Shown piece by piece: positions 43,839 to 54,575 of a stretch of 64,000 nucleotides of DNA. The stretch comes from a bacterium (lineage in GTDB: Bacteria > Pseudomonadota > Gammaproteobacteria > Burkholderiales > Burkholderiaceae_C). Each line of letters opens with the position of its first letter. The stretch's first letter is position 1. The position numbers and the translations under genes are program-made. The notes under the pieces are model-generated. The model was not told where the DNA came from, did not search any database, and saw nothing but the letters and a program-made list of their open reading frames with translations. The stretch is taken from assembly GCA_030824555.1 (NCBI GenBank), contig JAVBXK010000049.1, positions 1 through 64,000 of the forward strand, read 5' to 3'.

Positions 43839-45227
43839 ATGAACCTCAAAGCAAAATGGCCTATCGGCCGGATGTCATCGGCATGGTCGCGCATGTTCAA
43901 TCTGAATGATCCCCGGTGGGGCCGTGGTGACACCAATGGCGAAGGCAAGTCTTCATCTGGCGACGCACCTGAGCCAGACAAAGCGCCGCCACCGGTCTCA
44001 TCACCAAAGCCGAGCCATGATTCAGGTCGGCCACCATCCAAGCCAGGCGCGACGCAAGGTCCTCCCGATCTGGACGAGCTGTGGCGTGATTTCAACCAGA
44101 AACTGTCAGGTCTGTTCGGAGGCAGTGGCGGTGGTCGTCGCAACAACGAAGGTGGCACACCACGTTTCAACCCCGATCCCAAAAGTGCAGGCATTGGTTT
44201 GGGGCTGGTGGGGGCCGTGGCACTGGTTTTCTGGGGCAGCACGGGGTTTTTCATCGTGCAGGAGGGGCAGCAAGGTGTCATTACCCAGTTTGGCAAATAT
44301 CACTCGACAGTGGGTGCCGGTTTCAACTGGCGTTTGCCTTACCCCATTCAGCGTCATGAACTGGTGTTTGCCACGCAAATTCGCTCGGTTGACGTGGGCC
44401 GCGACAGCATCGTGCGCGCGACCGGCTTGCGTGAATCCGCCATGCTGACCGAAGACGAAAACATCGTCGAGGTGAAATTCGCCGTGCAGTATCGCCTGAG
44501 CGATGCCAGAGCCTATCTGTTTGAAAGTCGAGACCCTGATGCGGCGGTCATCAAGGCAGCTGAAACGGCTGTGCGGGAAGTGGTCGGCAAGATGAAGATG
44601 GACTCGGCACTGGCAGAAGAGCGTGACCAGATTGCCCCGCGTGTGCGCAACCTCATGCAGTCCATTCTGGACCGCTACAAGGTGGGCATCGAGGTGGTTG
44701 CCGTCAACATGCAGCAAGGTGGGGTACGCCCACCCGAGCAGGTTCAGGCCGCATTCGATGATGTGCTCAAAGCCGGGCAGGAGCGCGAACGCGTGAAGAA
44801 CGAAGCGCAGGCCTATGCGAATGACGTGGTTCCCCGTGCCGAAGGTGCCGCCTCTCGCTTACGTGAAGAAGCCGAGGGTTACCGGTCGCGTATCGTTGCA
44901 CAGGCAAAAGGCGATGGTGAACGGTTCAAGTCCGTTTTGGTTGAATACCAAAAAGCGCCTCAGGTGACCCGTGAGCGCATGTACGTCGATACCATGCAAG
45001 AGGTATACAGCAATGTCACCAAGGTCATGATCGATACCAAACAGGGCAGCAACCTGTTGTATCTGCCGCTGGACAAATTGATCAATTCCATGGGTGACGC
45101 AGGGGCTACCAAAGCAGTGGCCGCTACGCCGGCCACCGCCCCCATGCCACCCACCAAAGCTGTGCCGGCAGATCAAAAGAACCGTGCACGTGACACCGAG
45201 CGTTCGCGCCAACGCGATGTCCGCTGA
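43839..45227 (+). CDS. hflK: FtsH protease modulator HflK
   Basis: SPFH domain; QGVITQFGKYHSTVGAGFNWRLPYPI; LTEDENIVEVKFAVQYRL; between hflX and hflC. Confidence 0.96.
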   Translation: MNLKAKWPIGRMSSAWSRMFNLNDPRWGRGDTNGEGKSSSGDAPEPDKAPPPVSSPKPSHDSGRPPSKPGATQGPPDLDELWRDFNQKLSGLFGGSGGGRRNNEGGTPRFNPDPKSAGIGLGLVGAVALVFWGSTGFFIVQEGQQGVITQFGKYHSTVGAGFNWRLPYPIQRHELVFATQIRSVDVGRDSIVRATGLRESAMLTEDENIVEVKFAVQYRLSDARAYLFESRDPDAAVIKAAETAVREVVGKMKMDSALAEERDQIAPRVRNLMQSILDRYKVGIEVVAVNMQQGGVRPPEQVQAAFDDVLKAGQERERVKNEAQAYANDVVPRAEGAASRLREEAEGYRSRIVAQAKGDGERFKSVLVEYQKAPQVTRERMYVDTMQEVYSNVTKVMIDTKQGSNLLYLPLDKLINSMGDAGATKAVAATPATAPMPPTKAVPADQKNRARDTERSRQRDVR

Positions 45228-45259
45228 AACCACACACTGAAGAAAACGGAAAACACATC

Positions 45260-46156
45260 ATGAACAGGTTGGGTTTCATTGGTGCCTCGGTCATCTTGTT
45301 GCTTGCATTGTTGGGCTCGACGGTATTCGTCGTAGACCAACGGCAATACGGCATCGTGTACCAGTTGGGTCAGATCAAGAGTGTGGTGGTTGAGCCTGGC
45401 TTGAACTTCAAGCTGCCGCCACCCTTCCAGAATGTGTCGTACATCGACAAACGCTTGCTGGTGCTGGACAGCTCCGACACCGAGCCCATGCTCACAGCGG
45501 AGAAGCAGCGTGTGGTCATCGACTGGTATGTGCGTTGGCGCGTGTCAGAACCCTCGGCCTACATCCGCAACGTGGGCTTGGACGAGCGGGCTGGCTCCAT
45601 GCAACTCACCCGTGTGGTGCGCAACGCGTTCCAGCAGGAGGTCAGCAAGCTGACGGTGAACGAACTGCTTTCGACCAAACGCGATGACCTGATGAACGCG
45701 GTTCGTTTGCACGTGTTGGGGGCTGTCAAAGGGGCTGAGAAGCCCTGGGGCATGGACGTGGTCGACGTGCGGATCAACCGCATCGACTACGCCGAAACCA
45801 TCACCGAGTCGGTGTACCGCCGCATGGAGGCTGAACGTGCTCAGGTGGCAAACCAGCTGCGCTCGACGGGGGCTGCCGATGCCGAACAAATCCGTGCAGC
45901 CGCAGACCGTGAACGTGAAATCACCCTGGCCAATGCTTACCGCGAAGCACAGAAAGTGAAAGGCGAGGGCGATGCCGAGGCCGCACGCACCTACGCCGAA
46001 GCATTTGGCAAAGACCCAGCCTTTGCACAGTTCTACCGCAGCCTGGAAGCTTACAAATCAAGCTTCGACAGCAAAGGTGACGTGATGGTGGTGGACCCTT
46101 CATCCGATTTCTTCAAGGCATTCCGCAGCAGCAGCGTGTCTTCGTCAAGCAAATGA
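45260..46156 (+). CDS. hflC: FtsH protease modulator HflC
   Basis: FVVDQRQYGIVYQLGQIKSVVVEPGLNFKLPPPFQNVSYIDKRLL; RMEAERAQVANQLRSTG. Confidence 0.96.
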   Translation: MNRLGFIGASVILLLALLGSTVFVVDQRQYGIVYQLGQIKSVVVEPGLNFKLPPPFQNVSYIDKRLLVLDSSDTEPMLTAEKQRVVIDWYVRWRVSEPSAYIRNVGLDERAGSMQLTRVVRNAFQQEVSKLTVNELLSTKRDDLMNAVRLHVLGAVKGAEKPWGMDVVDVRINRIDYAETITESVYRRMEAERAQVANQLRSTGAADAEQIRAAADREREITLANAYREAQKVKGEGDAEAARTYAEAFGKDPAFAQFYRSLEAYKSSFDSKGDVMVVDPSSDFFKAFRSSSVSSSSK

Positions 46157-46178
46157 TGCGATTGACCCAGCCTGCGTG

Positions 46179-46364
46179 ATGTCTGACAGCTTGTGGTTGG
46201 CCTTGGCACTGGTGCTTGTACTGGAAGGCCTGTTTCCATTTGCGTCGCCCACGGCCTGGCGCCGCATGTTCACCTCCTTGCTGGAGATGAGCGACGGGCA
46301 GATCCGGTTTTTCGGACTGTGCTCGGTTTTATTGGGCCTGACGGCACTGTTGCTGCTGAGCTAG
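46179..46364 (+). CDS. DUF2065 family membrane protein
   Basis: MSDSLWLALALVLVLEGLFPFASPTAWRRMFTSLLEMSDGQIRFFGLCSVLLGL; conserved position after hflC. Confidence 0.9.
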   Translation: MSDSLWLALALVLVLEGLFPFASPTAWRRMFTSLLEMSDGQIRFFGLCSVLLGLTALLLLS

Positions 46365-46394
46365 ACCCGACGCAATGGCACCGCCGTGGTGCCG

Positions 46395-46435
46395 TTTACC
46401 GGGGGGTTGTCACACCCCGGTAAAATCCAATTTTT
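46395..46435 (+). terminator. Terminator- or attenuator-like hairpin upstream of hisZ
   Basis: Perfect 10-bp stem TTTACCGGGG / CCCCGGTAAA followed by ATCCAATTTTT. Confidence 0.6.
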
Positions 46436-46453
46436 AACAGCACACCAAAACTC

Positions 46454-47623
46454 ATGTCTGCCTGGGTTCTCCCGGATCAAATTGCCGATATCCTGCCCTC
46501 CGAGGCACGGCACATCGAAGAGCTGCGCAGGGATCTGCTCGACACCGCCCGTCGCTATGGCTACGAGTTGGTCATGCCCCCCTTGCTGGAGCACCTTGAA
46601 TCCTTGCTGACCGGTACCGGTGAAGCACTCGACTTGCAAACCTTCAAGCTGGTCGATCAGCTGTCGGGCCGCACATTGGGCTTGCGTGCGGACAGCACGC
46701 CACAGGTGGCCCGCATCGATGCCCACTTGCTCAACCGCAACAGCGTGACACGGCTGTGCTACTGCGGCCCTGTGGTGCACACGCGCTCTGCGCGCCCGCA
46801 CGCCACACGCGAGCCTTTGCAGTTCGGTGCCGAAATTTACGGTCACGCCGGGCTGGAAGCCGACCTCGAATCGCTGGAGCTGGCGCAAGCCTGCTTGCAG
46901 GCGGCAGGTGTCAACAGCATTGCCCTCGACATGACCGATGTGCGCATCGTCGACGCGTTGTTGCAAGGCCAGGGATTGACCCCTGTGGCCCAGGCACGTA
47001 TTCACGCTGCCCTGGCAGCGAAAGACGGTGCCGAACTGCATGACCTGACGCAAACGCTGTCAGCCGAAGCTGGCGAGGCCTTGCGCCTGCTGCCCGAGCT
47101 GTATGGCGATGCGGCCATCCTGGATGAGGCAGAAAAGAGGCTTCCGCGCTCAGTTCTAATGGATTCTGCGCTACAACATTTACGTTGGTTGGCAAGCCGA
47201 ACAGATGGCATCAAGCTCAGTTTTGACTTGGCTGATTTGCGTGGCTATGCCTACTACACAGGTGTGCGTTTCGCCTTTTTCAGTGGCGATGGTGTCAGTC
47301 AACCCGTTCGCGAGTTGGTGCGCGGTGGGCGTTACGACGAAGTCGGGGCTGTTTTCGGCCGCAAGCGGCCTGCAGTGGGCTTCAGTCTGGACCTGAAAGA
47401 GCTGGTTCAGGCAGTCACCCCACGCGGCTTGCGCCATGCCATCCTGGCTCCCTGGGGCGAGCAAGCGGGCTTGCGCCACGCTGTGCAGTACCTGCGGGCA
47501 AAAGGTGAAACCGTGGTGTGCGTACTGCCCGGCCACGAGCACGAAACAAATGAATTCCAGTGTGACCGCCAACTCCTGGAGGTGGATGGTCAATGGATGG
47601 TGGAACCGTTTTCCAAGAACTGA
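46454..47623 (+). CDS. hisZ: ATP phosphoribosyltransferase regulatory subunit
   Basis: HisS-like catalytic fold ([47 protein letters not shown]); precedes purA. Confidence 0.93.
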   Translation: MSAWVLPDQIADILPSEARHIEELRRDLLDTARRYGYELVMPPLLEHLESLLTGTGEALDLQTFKLVDQLSGRTLGLRADSTPQVARIDAHLLNRNSVTRLCYCGPVVHTRSARPHATREPLQFGAEIYGHAGLEADLESLELAQACLQAAGVNSIALDMTDVRIVDALLQGQGLTPVAQARIHAALAAKDGAELHDLTQTLSAEAGEALRLLPELYGDAAILDEAEKRLPRSVLMDSALQHLRWLASRTDGIKLSFDLADLRGYAYYTGVRFAFFSGDGVSQPVRELVRGGRYDEVGAVFGRKRPAVGFSLDLKELVQAVTPRGLRHAILAPWGEQAGLRHAVQYLRAKGETVVCVLPGHEHETNEFQCDRQLLEVDGQWMVEPFSKN

Positions 47624-49018
<1,395 letters not shown>

Positions 49019-49086
49019 TTTTAAATAAATTAGTCGCTTACCGCTTTATCCAATTGCATTTACAGCTACCCAATTAGGAGCAAACC

Positions 49087-49611
49087 ATGTTGACAGAAGA
49101 CGGCAAGCACCTGTACGTGTCTTACGACGAGTACCACAACCTGATCGAAAAGCTGGCGCTCAAAATCCACATGTCGGGCTGGCAGTTCGATACCATCTTG
49201 TGCCTGGCGCGTGGAGGCATGCGCCCTGGCGACATCCTAAGCCGTATTTTTGACAAGCCGCTGGCCATCATGTCCACCAGTTCTTACCGGGCTGATGCAG
49301 GCACCGTGCAAGGGCGCCTGGACATTGCCCGGTTCATCACCACACCCAAAGGTGAAATCGCTGGCCGGGTGCTGCTGGTGGATGATCTGGCCGACACCGG
49401 TCACACATTGAAGGCGGTCATTGACACCCTCAAGAACCACTATGCACCGATCACAGAGTTGCGCAGTGCCGTCATATGGACCAAGGGTGTGTCAACGTTC
49501 ATACCCGACTATTCGGTTGACTTCCTGGCGACCAACCCCTGGATCCACCAGCCATTCGAGGGCTATGACAGCATGCGCCCTGAGGCCTTGCTGGAAAAGT
49601 GGAAGGTCTGA
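49087..49611 (+). CDS. Phosphoribosyltransferase (purine PRTase-like)
   Basis: ILCLARGGMRPGDILSR; RVLLVDDLADTGHTLKAVID PRPP motif; SD AGGAG. Confidence 0.9.
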   Translation: MLTEDGKHLYVSYDEYHNLIEKLALKIHMSGWQFDTILCLARGGMRPGDILSRIFDKPLAIMSTSSYRADAGTVQGRLDIARFITTPKGEIAGRVLLVDDLADTGHTLKAVIDTLKNHYAPITELRSAVIWTKGVSTFIPDYSVDFLATNPWIHQPFEGYDSMRPEALLEKWKV

Positions 49612-49650
49612 CCGGCTTCTTCGGCCGCTCAACCCCACGCGACCCAGCCA

Positions 49651-49677
49651 CCCTGGCCTGAACAGCCAGGGTTTTTT
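49651..49677 (+). terminator. Intrinsic terminator after the PRTase gene
   Basis: CCCTGGC-CTGAACA-GCCAGGG-TTTTTT. Confidence 0.92.
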
Positions 49678-49701
49678 GTTTCGACACCTCGCGCAACGTC
49701 C

Positions 49702-50913
49702 ATGTCCACCTCACTGACCACCCAGCTCATTCACCATGCTTACCGGGCACCCGCGGGGTTCGATGCCGTTGCACCGGGTGTGTACAAAGCCTCGACAGTG
49801 TTCTTTGGCAATGTCGATGAACTGCGCCACCGTGAATGGCGTGACAAGTCTGGCTACACCTATGGCCTGCATGGCACACCCACCACCTTCACGCTGGAAG
49901 AGCGCATTGCCACGCTGGAAGGCGGCCACCATTGCGTGTTGGTGCCCAGTGGCCTGGCTGCGGTGGCGCTGGTTGACATGGCCTTTTTGCGTCAGGGCGA
50001 CGAGTTGCTGGTACCTGACAACGCCTACGGGCCGAACAAGGCGTTTGCCGAGGCCGAGCTGAAAGCCTGGGGTATCACCACCCGCTACTACGACGCGATG
50101 GACCCTGCCGACCTGGCCGCGCAACTGACCGATGTCACCCGCCTCGTCTGGCTGGAAGCACCTGGCTCGATCACGCTGGAGTTTCCTGATGTGCCCGCGT
50201 TGGTCGAGGTGGTCAAGGCCGCCAACCTGCGCCGCGCAGGCGAGGGCGGGAAGGGCGCGCGCGCCATCCTCACCGCGCTGGACAACACGTGGGGAGCCGG
50301 TATCGCATTCAAGGCGTTCGACCTGGGTGTGGACATGTCCATGCAAGCGTTGACCAAGTACCCCAGCGGTGGCGCCGATGTGCTGATGGGCTCTGTGGTC
50401 ACCCGCAACCCACAGTTGCACCAAGCATTGCTGATGACGCACATGCGCGTGGGCCATGGCGTGGCCGGCAACGATGCCGAGCTGGTGCTGCGGGGTTTGC
50501 CCAGCATCGAGTTGCGATACCACGCACAAGATGCCACCGCCCGCGCACTGGCCACCTGGATGCAGACCCGCCCCGAAGTGGCTCAGGTGTTGCACCCCGC
50601 ATTGCCTGGCTCACCAGGCCACGAGGTGTGGTTGCGTGATGCTCGGGCTGCGGCGTGCCTGTTCAGCGTGGTCTTCAAAGCACACATCCCGCAACAACGC
50701 ATCGACGGTTTTTGTGACGCACTGAAGCTGTTCCGCCTGGGCTGGAGCTGGGCGGGGCCCATCAGCCTGTGCGCACCGTATGATGTGCCCGCCATCCGAC
50801 AACGCGCTTGGCCTCACCAAGGCGGTCTGGTTCGGTTTGCCGTCGGTCTGGAAGCGGTTGCTGACCTGCAGGCGGACCTTGCTCAGGCGCTGTCAATCAT
50901 GTCAGCGCCCTGA
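49702..50913 (+). CDS. metC: Cystathionine beta-lyase / PLP-dependent Cys/Met metabolism enzyme
   Basis: YTYGLHGTPTTFTLEERIATLEGGHHCVLVPSGLAAV; LTALDNTWGAGIAFKAFDLGVDMSMQALTKYPSGGADVLMG. Confidence 0.92.
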   Translation: MSTSLTTQLIHHAYRAPAGFDAVAPGVYKASTVFFGNVDELRHREWRDKSGYTYGLHGTPTTFTLEERIATLEGGHHCVLVPSGLAAVALVDMAFLRQGDELLVPDNAYGPNKAFAEAELKAWGITTRYYDAMDPADLAAQLTDVTRLVWLEAPGSITLEFPDVPALVEVVKAANLRRAGEGGKGARAILTALDNTWGAGIAFKAFDLGVDMSMQALTKYPSGGADVLMGSVVTRNPQLHQALLMTHMRVGHGVAGNDAELVLRGLPSIELRYHAQDATARALATWMQTRPEVAQVLHPALPGSPGHEVWLRDARAAACLFSVVFKAHIPQQRIDGFCDALKLFRLGWSWAGPISLCAPYDVPAIRQRAWPHQGGLVRFAVGLEAVADLQADLAQALSIMSAP

Positions 50914-50961
50914 GCGTTCCCGAATCTCTTCTCTTTTCCACCATCACAACGAAAGCACGTT

Positions 50962-51150
50962 TTGGCCACACCCAACTACGGATACGAAAAACGCCAGAAA
51001 GAACTGGCCAAAAAACGCAAGAAGGAAGACAAGCTCAAGGCCAAGGCCGAACGCAAACTGGACCCCCACGGCAACGAACTGCCTGATACCGATCAGGCAG
51101 AGAACGAGTCGGCTGAAGGTACCCCACAGACAGACGCGTCAGCCAGCTGA
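50962..51150 (+). CDS. Small highly charged hypothetical protein
   Basis: 62 aa, Lys/Glu-rich MATPNYGYEKRQKELAKKRKKEDKLKAKAERKLD; TTG start. Confidence 0.7.
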   Translation: MATPNYGYEKRQKELAKKRKKEDKLKAKAERKLDPHGNELPDTDQAENESAEGTPQTDASAS

Positions 51151-51177
51151 ACGGCTGATACCGCCGTGGGCCTCACC

Positions 51178-52251
51178 TCACGGCGCTCTGACGGATGTCT
51201 TCCCTGACAGCTGCGTGGCCAGCGCGGCAAACGATGCTGGGCTGCGGTCTGACAGTGCATGGACTTCAGCTTGGCCGTATTGTGTGAAATTGCGCTGTAT
51301 CGACGCGGCATATCCTGGGTCGTAATGCTTGAGCAACAGGTCTCGAAACACGTCTGCAACATGGCCCTGTTTCACTTGCTCAGTCCAACCGGTCACCACA
51401 CTTTTCCCCCGCAATTCAGTCAAAGCCCCCAGGCGGTCACAGAAGTAGGCTGGGTCGTCTACCAAGTAGGCATAGTCCTCCAGCAACAACGCCACGCGCT
51501 CGTCGTCAGGCAGTTGCAGGTCTATGCACGGGCTGGCCCGCATGGCCTCTATCAAGGCATCGGGCACACGCAGGTTGCCCACTTTTTTGCTCTCGCTTTC
51601 CACGAAAACAGGGCGAGTCGGGTCAAACTGCCGCAGTGCTGACCAGATCAGGGTGTCAAAGTGTTTCTGACTGGGTTGAGGTGTGCCGGGCACGTGCCCC
51701 AAAACCGAACCCCGGTGCTTGGCCAGTGCTTCCAGATCCAGCACCTGGGCGCCCTGTGCTGCCAGGGCATGCAGCAGGCGCGTTTTGCCGCAACCCGTGG
51801 TGCCACACACCACTTTGAACTGAAGCGGGCTGACACGGCGTGCAATGTCCAGCACCAGTTCTGCACGCCAAGCCTTGTAGCCCCCTTCGACCAGTGTCAC
51901 CTGAAACCCGATGGCCCCCAGCGCCCACGCCAGAGCACCGCTGCGGTTACCGCCACGCCAGCAGTACACCAGCGGCCGCCAGCCCTTGGGCTTGTCGATG
52001 ACGGCGCGGTCAACGTGGGACGCGATGTTGTGAAACACCATGGCAGCCCCCCGTTTTTTGGCCTCGAAAGCATTGACCTGTTTGTACAGGGTCCCGATGA
52101 CGATGCGCTGTTCGTTGTCCAGAGAGGGCCAGTTTTCAGCACCGGGAATGTGGTCAAGCTCGTATTCGGCTGGGGTGCGGGCATCGATCACGGTATCGAA
52201 GCGATCAAGCATTTGTGCCACGGTGGCAGCAGGCAGGGTGTTCACAGGCAT
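51178..52251 (-). CDS. mnmH: tRNA 2-selenouridine synthase (SelU/MnmH)
   Basis: Rhodanese domain FDTVIDARTPAEYELDHIPGAENWP; LVYCWRGGNRSGALAWAL; P-loop GTTGCGKTRLLHAL. Confidence 0.95.
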   Translation of the reverse strand: MPVNTLPAATVAQMLDRFDTVIDARTPAEYELDHIPGAENWPSLDNEQRIVIGTLYKQVNAFEAKKRGAAMVFHNIASHVDRAVIDKPKGWRPLVYCWRGGNRSGALAWALGAIGFQVTLVEGGYKAWRAELVLDIARRVSPLQFKVVCGTTGCGKTRLLHALAAQGAQVLDLEALAKHRGSVLGHVPGTPQPSQKHFDTLIWSALRQFDPTRPVFVESESKKVGNLRVPDALIEAMRASPCIDLQLPDDERVALLLEDYAYLVDDPAYFCDRLGALTELRGKSVVTGWTEQVKQGHVADVFRDLLLKHYDPGYAASIQRNFTQYGQAEVHALSDRSPASFAALATQLSGKTSVRAP

Positions 52252-52331
52252 GTGCGGATTATCAGGCTGCGCAGGCCCAACCGGATTTCAGCCTGCCGCC
52301 AGCGCGGCTTGATGGCCCTGCTCAGGCGCGG

Positions 52332-53048
52332 CTACCGGATCAGTTTCGCCAGCGCGGGCCACATGTTGGCCAGCATGGTGGGTTGTGCCCGCTCGTTCGG
52401 GTGGATGCGGTCTGCCTGAAACCACTGCTGGGCATCGGGCACATCGGCCACGCCCGACAGGAAAAAAGGCACTCCCGCTATGCGCTCGGCCTTGACCACC
52501 TGTGGGTACAACTCGCGAAACGAACGCGCGTACTGCTCGCCATAGTTGGGGGGCATGTCCATGCCCAGCAGCAACACGGCCGCACCTGCGGCTTTTGCTG
52601 AACGCACCATGTGTGTCAGGTTATCTTGCGTGCGCGCCAGGTCCAGACCACGCAAGGCATCGTTGCCCCCCAGCTCAATGACCACCACAGACGGTTGGTG
52701 TTGCTTCAGCAGGGCAGGCAGGCGACTGCGGCCACCTGCAGTGGTGTCACCACTCACGCTGGCATTCACCAGCACCGTGCCTGGGCGCTCTGTTTGCAGT
52801 TTGGCCTGCAGCAACGGCACCCAGCCGGTGCCACGCTTGAGCCCATATTCGGCACTGAGCGAATCACCGACCACCAGCACCACTCGTTGCGCCGCGGGTT
52901 TTGGCCGGCGAGGGCCGCTGCCTGTTTCTGCGGTTGCGGCCTCAGCGCGGGCCTGCCCAGTCAGAAGGCCATTGGCAGCCATACTCATGGCAACCAGCGC
53001 GCGCAAGTTAAAGTGACGGCGTAACAACCACACGGCAAGCCCTTTCAT
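52332..53048 (-). CDS. tesA: SGNH esterase / thioesterase I (TesA-like)
   Basis: VVLVVGDSLSAEYGLKRGTGWVPLLQ; SVVVIELGGNDALRGL; start at ATG 53048. Track ORF extension to 53462 is antisense to the ABC gene. Confidence 0.93.
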   Translation of the reverse strand: MKGLAVWLLRRHFNLRALVAMSMAANGLLTGQARAEAATAETGSGPRRPKPAAQRVVLVVGDSLSAEYGLKRGTGWVPLLQAKLQTERPGTVLVNASVSGDTTAGGRSRLPALLKQHQPSVVVIELGGNDALRGLDLARTQDNLTHMVRSAKAAGAAVLLLGMDMPPNYGEQYARSFRELYPQVVKAERIAGVPFFLSGVADVPDAQQWFQADRIHPNERAQPTMLANMWPALAKLIR

Positions 53049-53727
53049 GAGCAATGAGCAACCGGAAACGATGATCACGGTCCAGCATGTATTCAAGTCT
53101 GTGACGGACTCGACCGGCACACTGCCCATTCTGCGCGATATCGATTTCACGCTGAAAAAAGGGGAAACATCGGCCATCGTCGGGGCATCCGGTTCCGGCA
53201 AAAGCACCTTGCTGTCCATCATTGCCGGGTTGGACACGCCTACCCAGGGCACGGTGTACCTGGCTGGCCAAGACCTGTTTGCGTTGGACGAAGACCAGCG
53301 CGCCGCCTTGCGTGCGGCCAAGGTGGGTTTCGTGTTCCAGAGCTTCCAGTTGCTGGGCAACCTCACTGCGCTGGAAAACGTCATGCTGCCGCTGGAACTG
53401 GCTGGCCGACGCGATGCGCGGGCAACCGCTGCCGACATGCTGGGCCGCGTGGGCCTGGGCACACGGCTGAACCACTACCCCAAGGTGCTGTCTGGCGGCG
53501 AGCAACAGCGGGTAGCACTGGCCAGGGCCTTTGTGGTGCGGCCAGCCGTACTGCTGGCCGATGAGCCCACAGGCAGCCTGGACCACGCGACCGGTGAAAC
53601 CATCATGCGGCTGATGTTCGACCTGAACAACGAACTGGGCACCACCTTGGTACTGGTCACGCACGACCGGGCCATTGCTGCACGCTGCGAGCGCCGCATC
53701 ACCATCGAGGCGGGCCAAATGGCCTGA
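53047..53727 (+). CDS. ybbA: ABC transporter ATP-binding protein (YbbA/LolD family)
   Basis: VGASGSGKSTLLSIIAGLDTPTQGTVYLAGQ; LSGGEQQRVALARAFVVRPAVLLADEPTGSLD. Alternative start 53071. Confidence 0.94.
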   Translation: MSNEQPETMITVQHVFKSVTDSTGTLPILRDIDFTLKKGETSAIVGASGSGKSTLLSIIAGLDTPTQGTVYLAGQDLFALDEDQRAALRAAKVGFVFQSFQLLGNLTALENVMLPLELAGRRDARATAADMLGRVGLGTRLNHYPKVLSGGEQQRVALARAFVVRPAVLLADEPTGSLDHATGETIMRLMFDLNNELGTTLVLVTHDRAIAARCERRITIEAGQMA

Positions 53728-53798
53728 TGGGGTCCATCACGGCCACGCTGCCAGGTGTCTTCAAAACCCCATTGAAAGGCTGCGTCGATAATCGGCGC

Positions 53799-54542
53799 AT
53801 GTCTTCATCCAAAGTTCTGTTCGGCTTTCATGCCGTGGGTGTCCGCTTGAAAACGGCACCGCAATCCATCATTGAGGTTTATTTCGAACCTACTCGGCGC
53901 GATGCCCGCATGCGCCAGTTCTTGGACCGGGCGCGCGAAGCCGGTGTGCGCCTGATCGAGGCAGACGGTTTGCGCCTGGCCAAATTGGCTGGCAGCCACG
54001 GGCACCAAGGCGTGGCAGCACGTGTCGACCCTGTGCCGCAAGCGCATTCGCTCGATGAGCTGCTGGAGCAACTGGAAGAGCAGGGCACCGCCCCGCTGCT
54101 GCTGGTGCTCGATGGCATCACCGATCCGCACAACCTCGGTGCTTGCCTGCGTGTGGCCGACGGGGCAGGGGCACATGCTGTCATTGCCCCCAAAGACCAC
54201 GCTGCGGGCATCAATGCCACCGTGGCCAAAGTGGCCAGCGGTGCGGCCGAGACCATGCCTTACTTCATGGTGACCAACCTGGCGCGCACGCTGGGCGAGT
54301 TGAAAGAGCGGAACATCTGGGTGATCGGCACCAGTGACGACGCACCCAAAACGCTGTATCAGGTGGAGCTGAAAGGCCCGACCGCCTTGGTATTGGGCGC
54401 AGAAGGTGCTGGCATGCGCCAGTTGACGCGCAAGACCTGTGATGAACTGGTCAGCATCCCCATGAAAGGCGCGGTCGAAAGCCTGAACGTGTCCGTGGCC
54501 AGCGGCGTGTGCTTGTACGAAGCGTTGCGGCAACGCGGCTGA
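53799..54542 (+). CDS. rlmB: 23S rRNA (guanosine2251-2'-O)-methyltransferase
   Basis: VLFGFHAVGVRLKTAPQSIIEVYFEPTRRDARM; LLVLDGITDPHNLGACLRVADGAGAHAVIAPKDHA; IPMKGAVESLNVSVASGVCLYEALRQR. Confidence 0.96.
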   Translation: MSSSKVLFGFHAVGVRLKTAPQSIIEVYFEPTRRDARMRQFLDRAREAGVRLIEADGLRLAKLAGSHGHQGVAARVDPVPQAHSLDELLEQLEEQGTAPLLLVLDGITDPHNLGACLRVADGAGAHAVIAPKDHAAGINATVAKVASGAAETMPYFMVTNLARTLGELKERNIWVIGTSDDAPKTLYQVELKGPTALVLGAEGAGMRQLTRKTCDELVSIPMKGAVESLNVSVASGVCLYEALRQRG

Positions 54543-54575
54543 ACGCGCTGCACGCGTCTGCAAGACCGGCAGTCA

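Noticed and set aside
53049-53462. N-terminal extension of the tesA ORF
   Set aside because: It is antisense to the ABC ATPase; the TesA signal peptide starts at ATG 53048.
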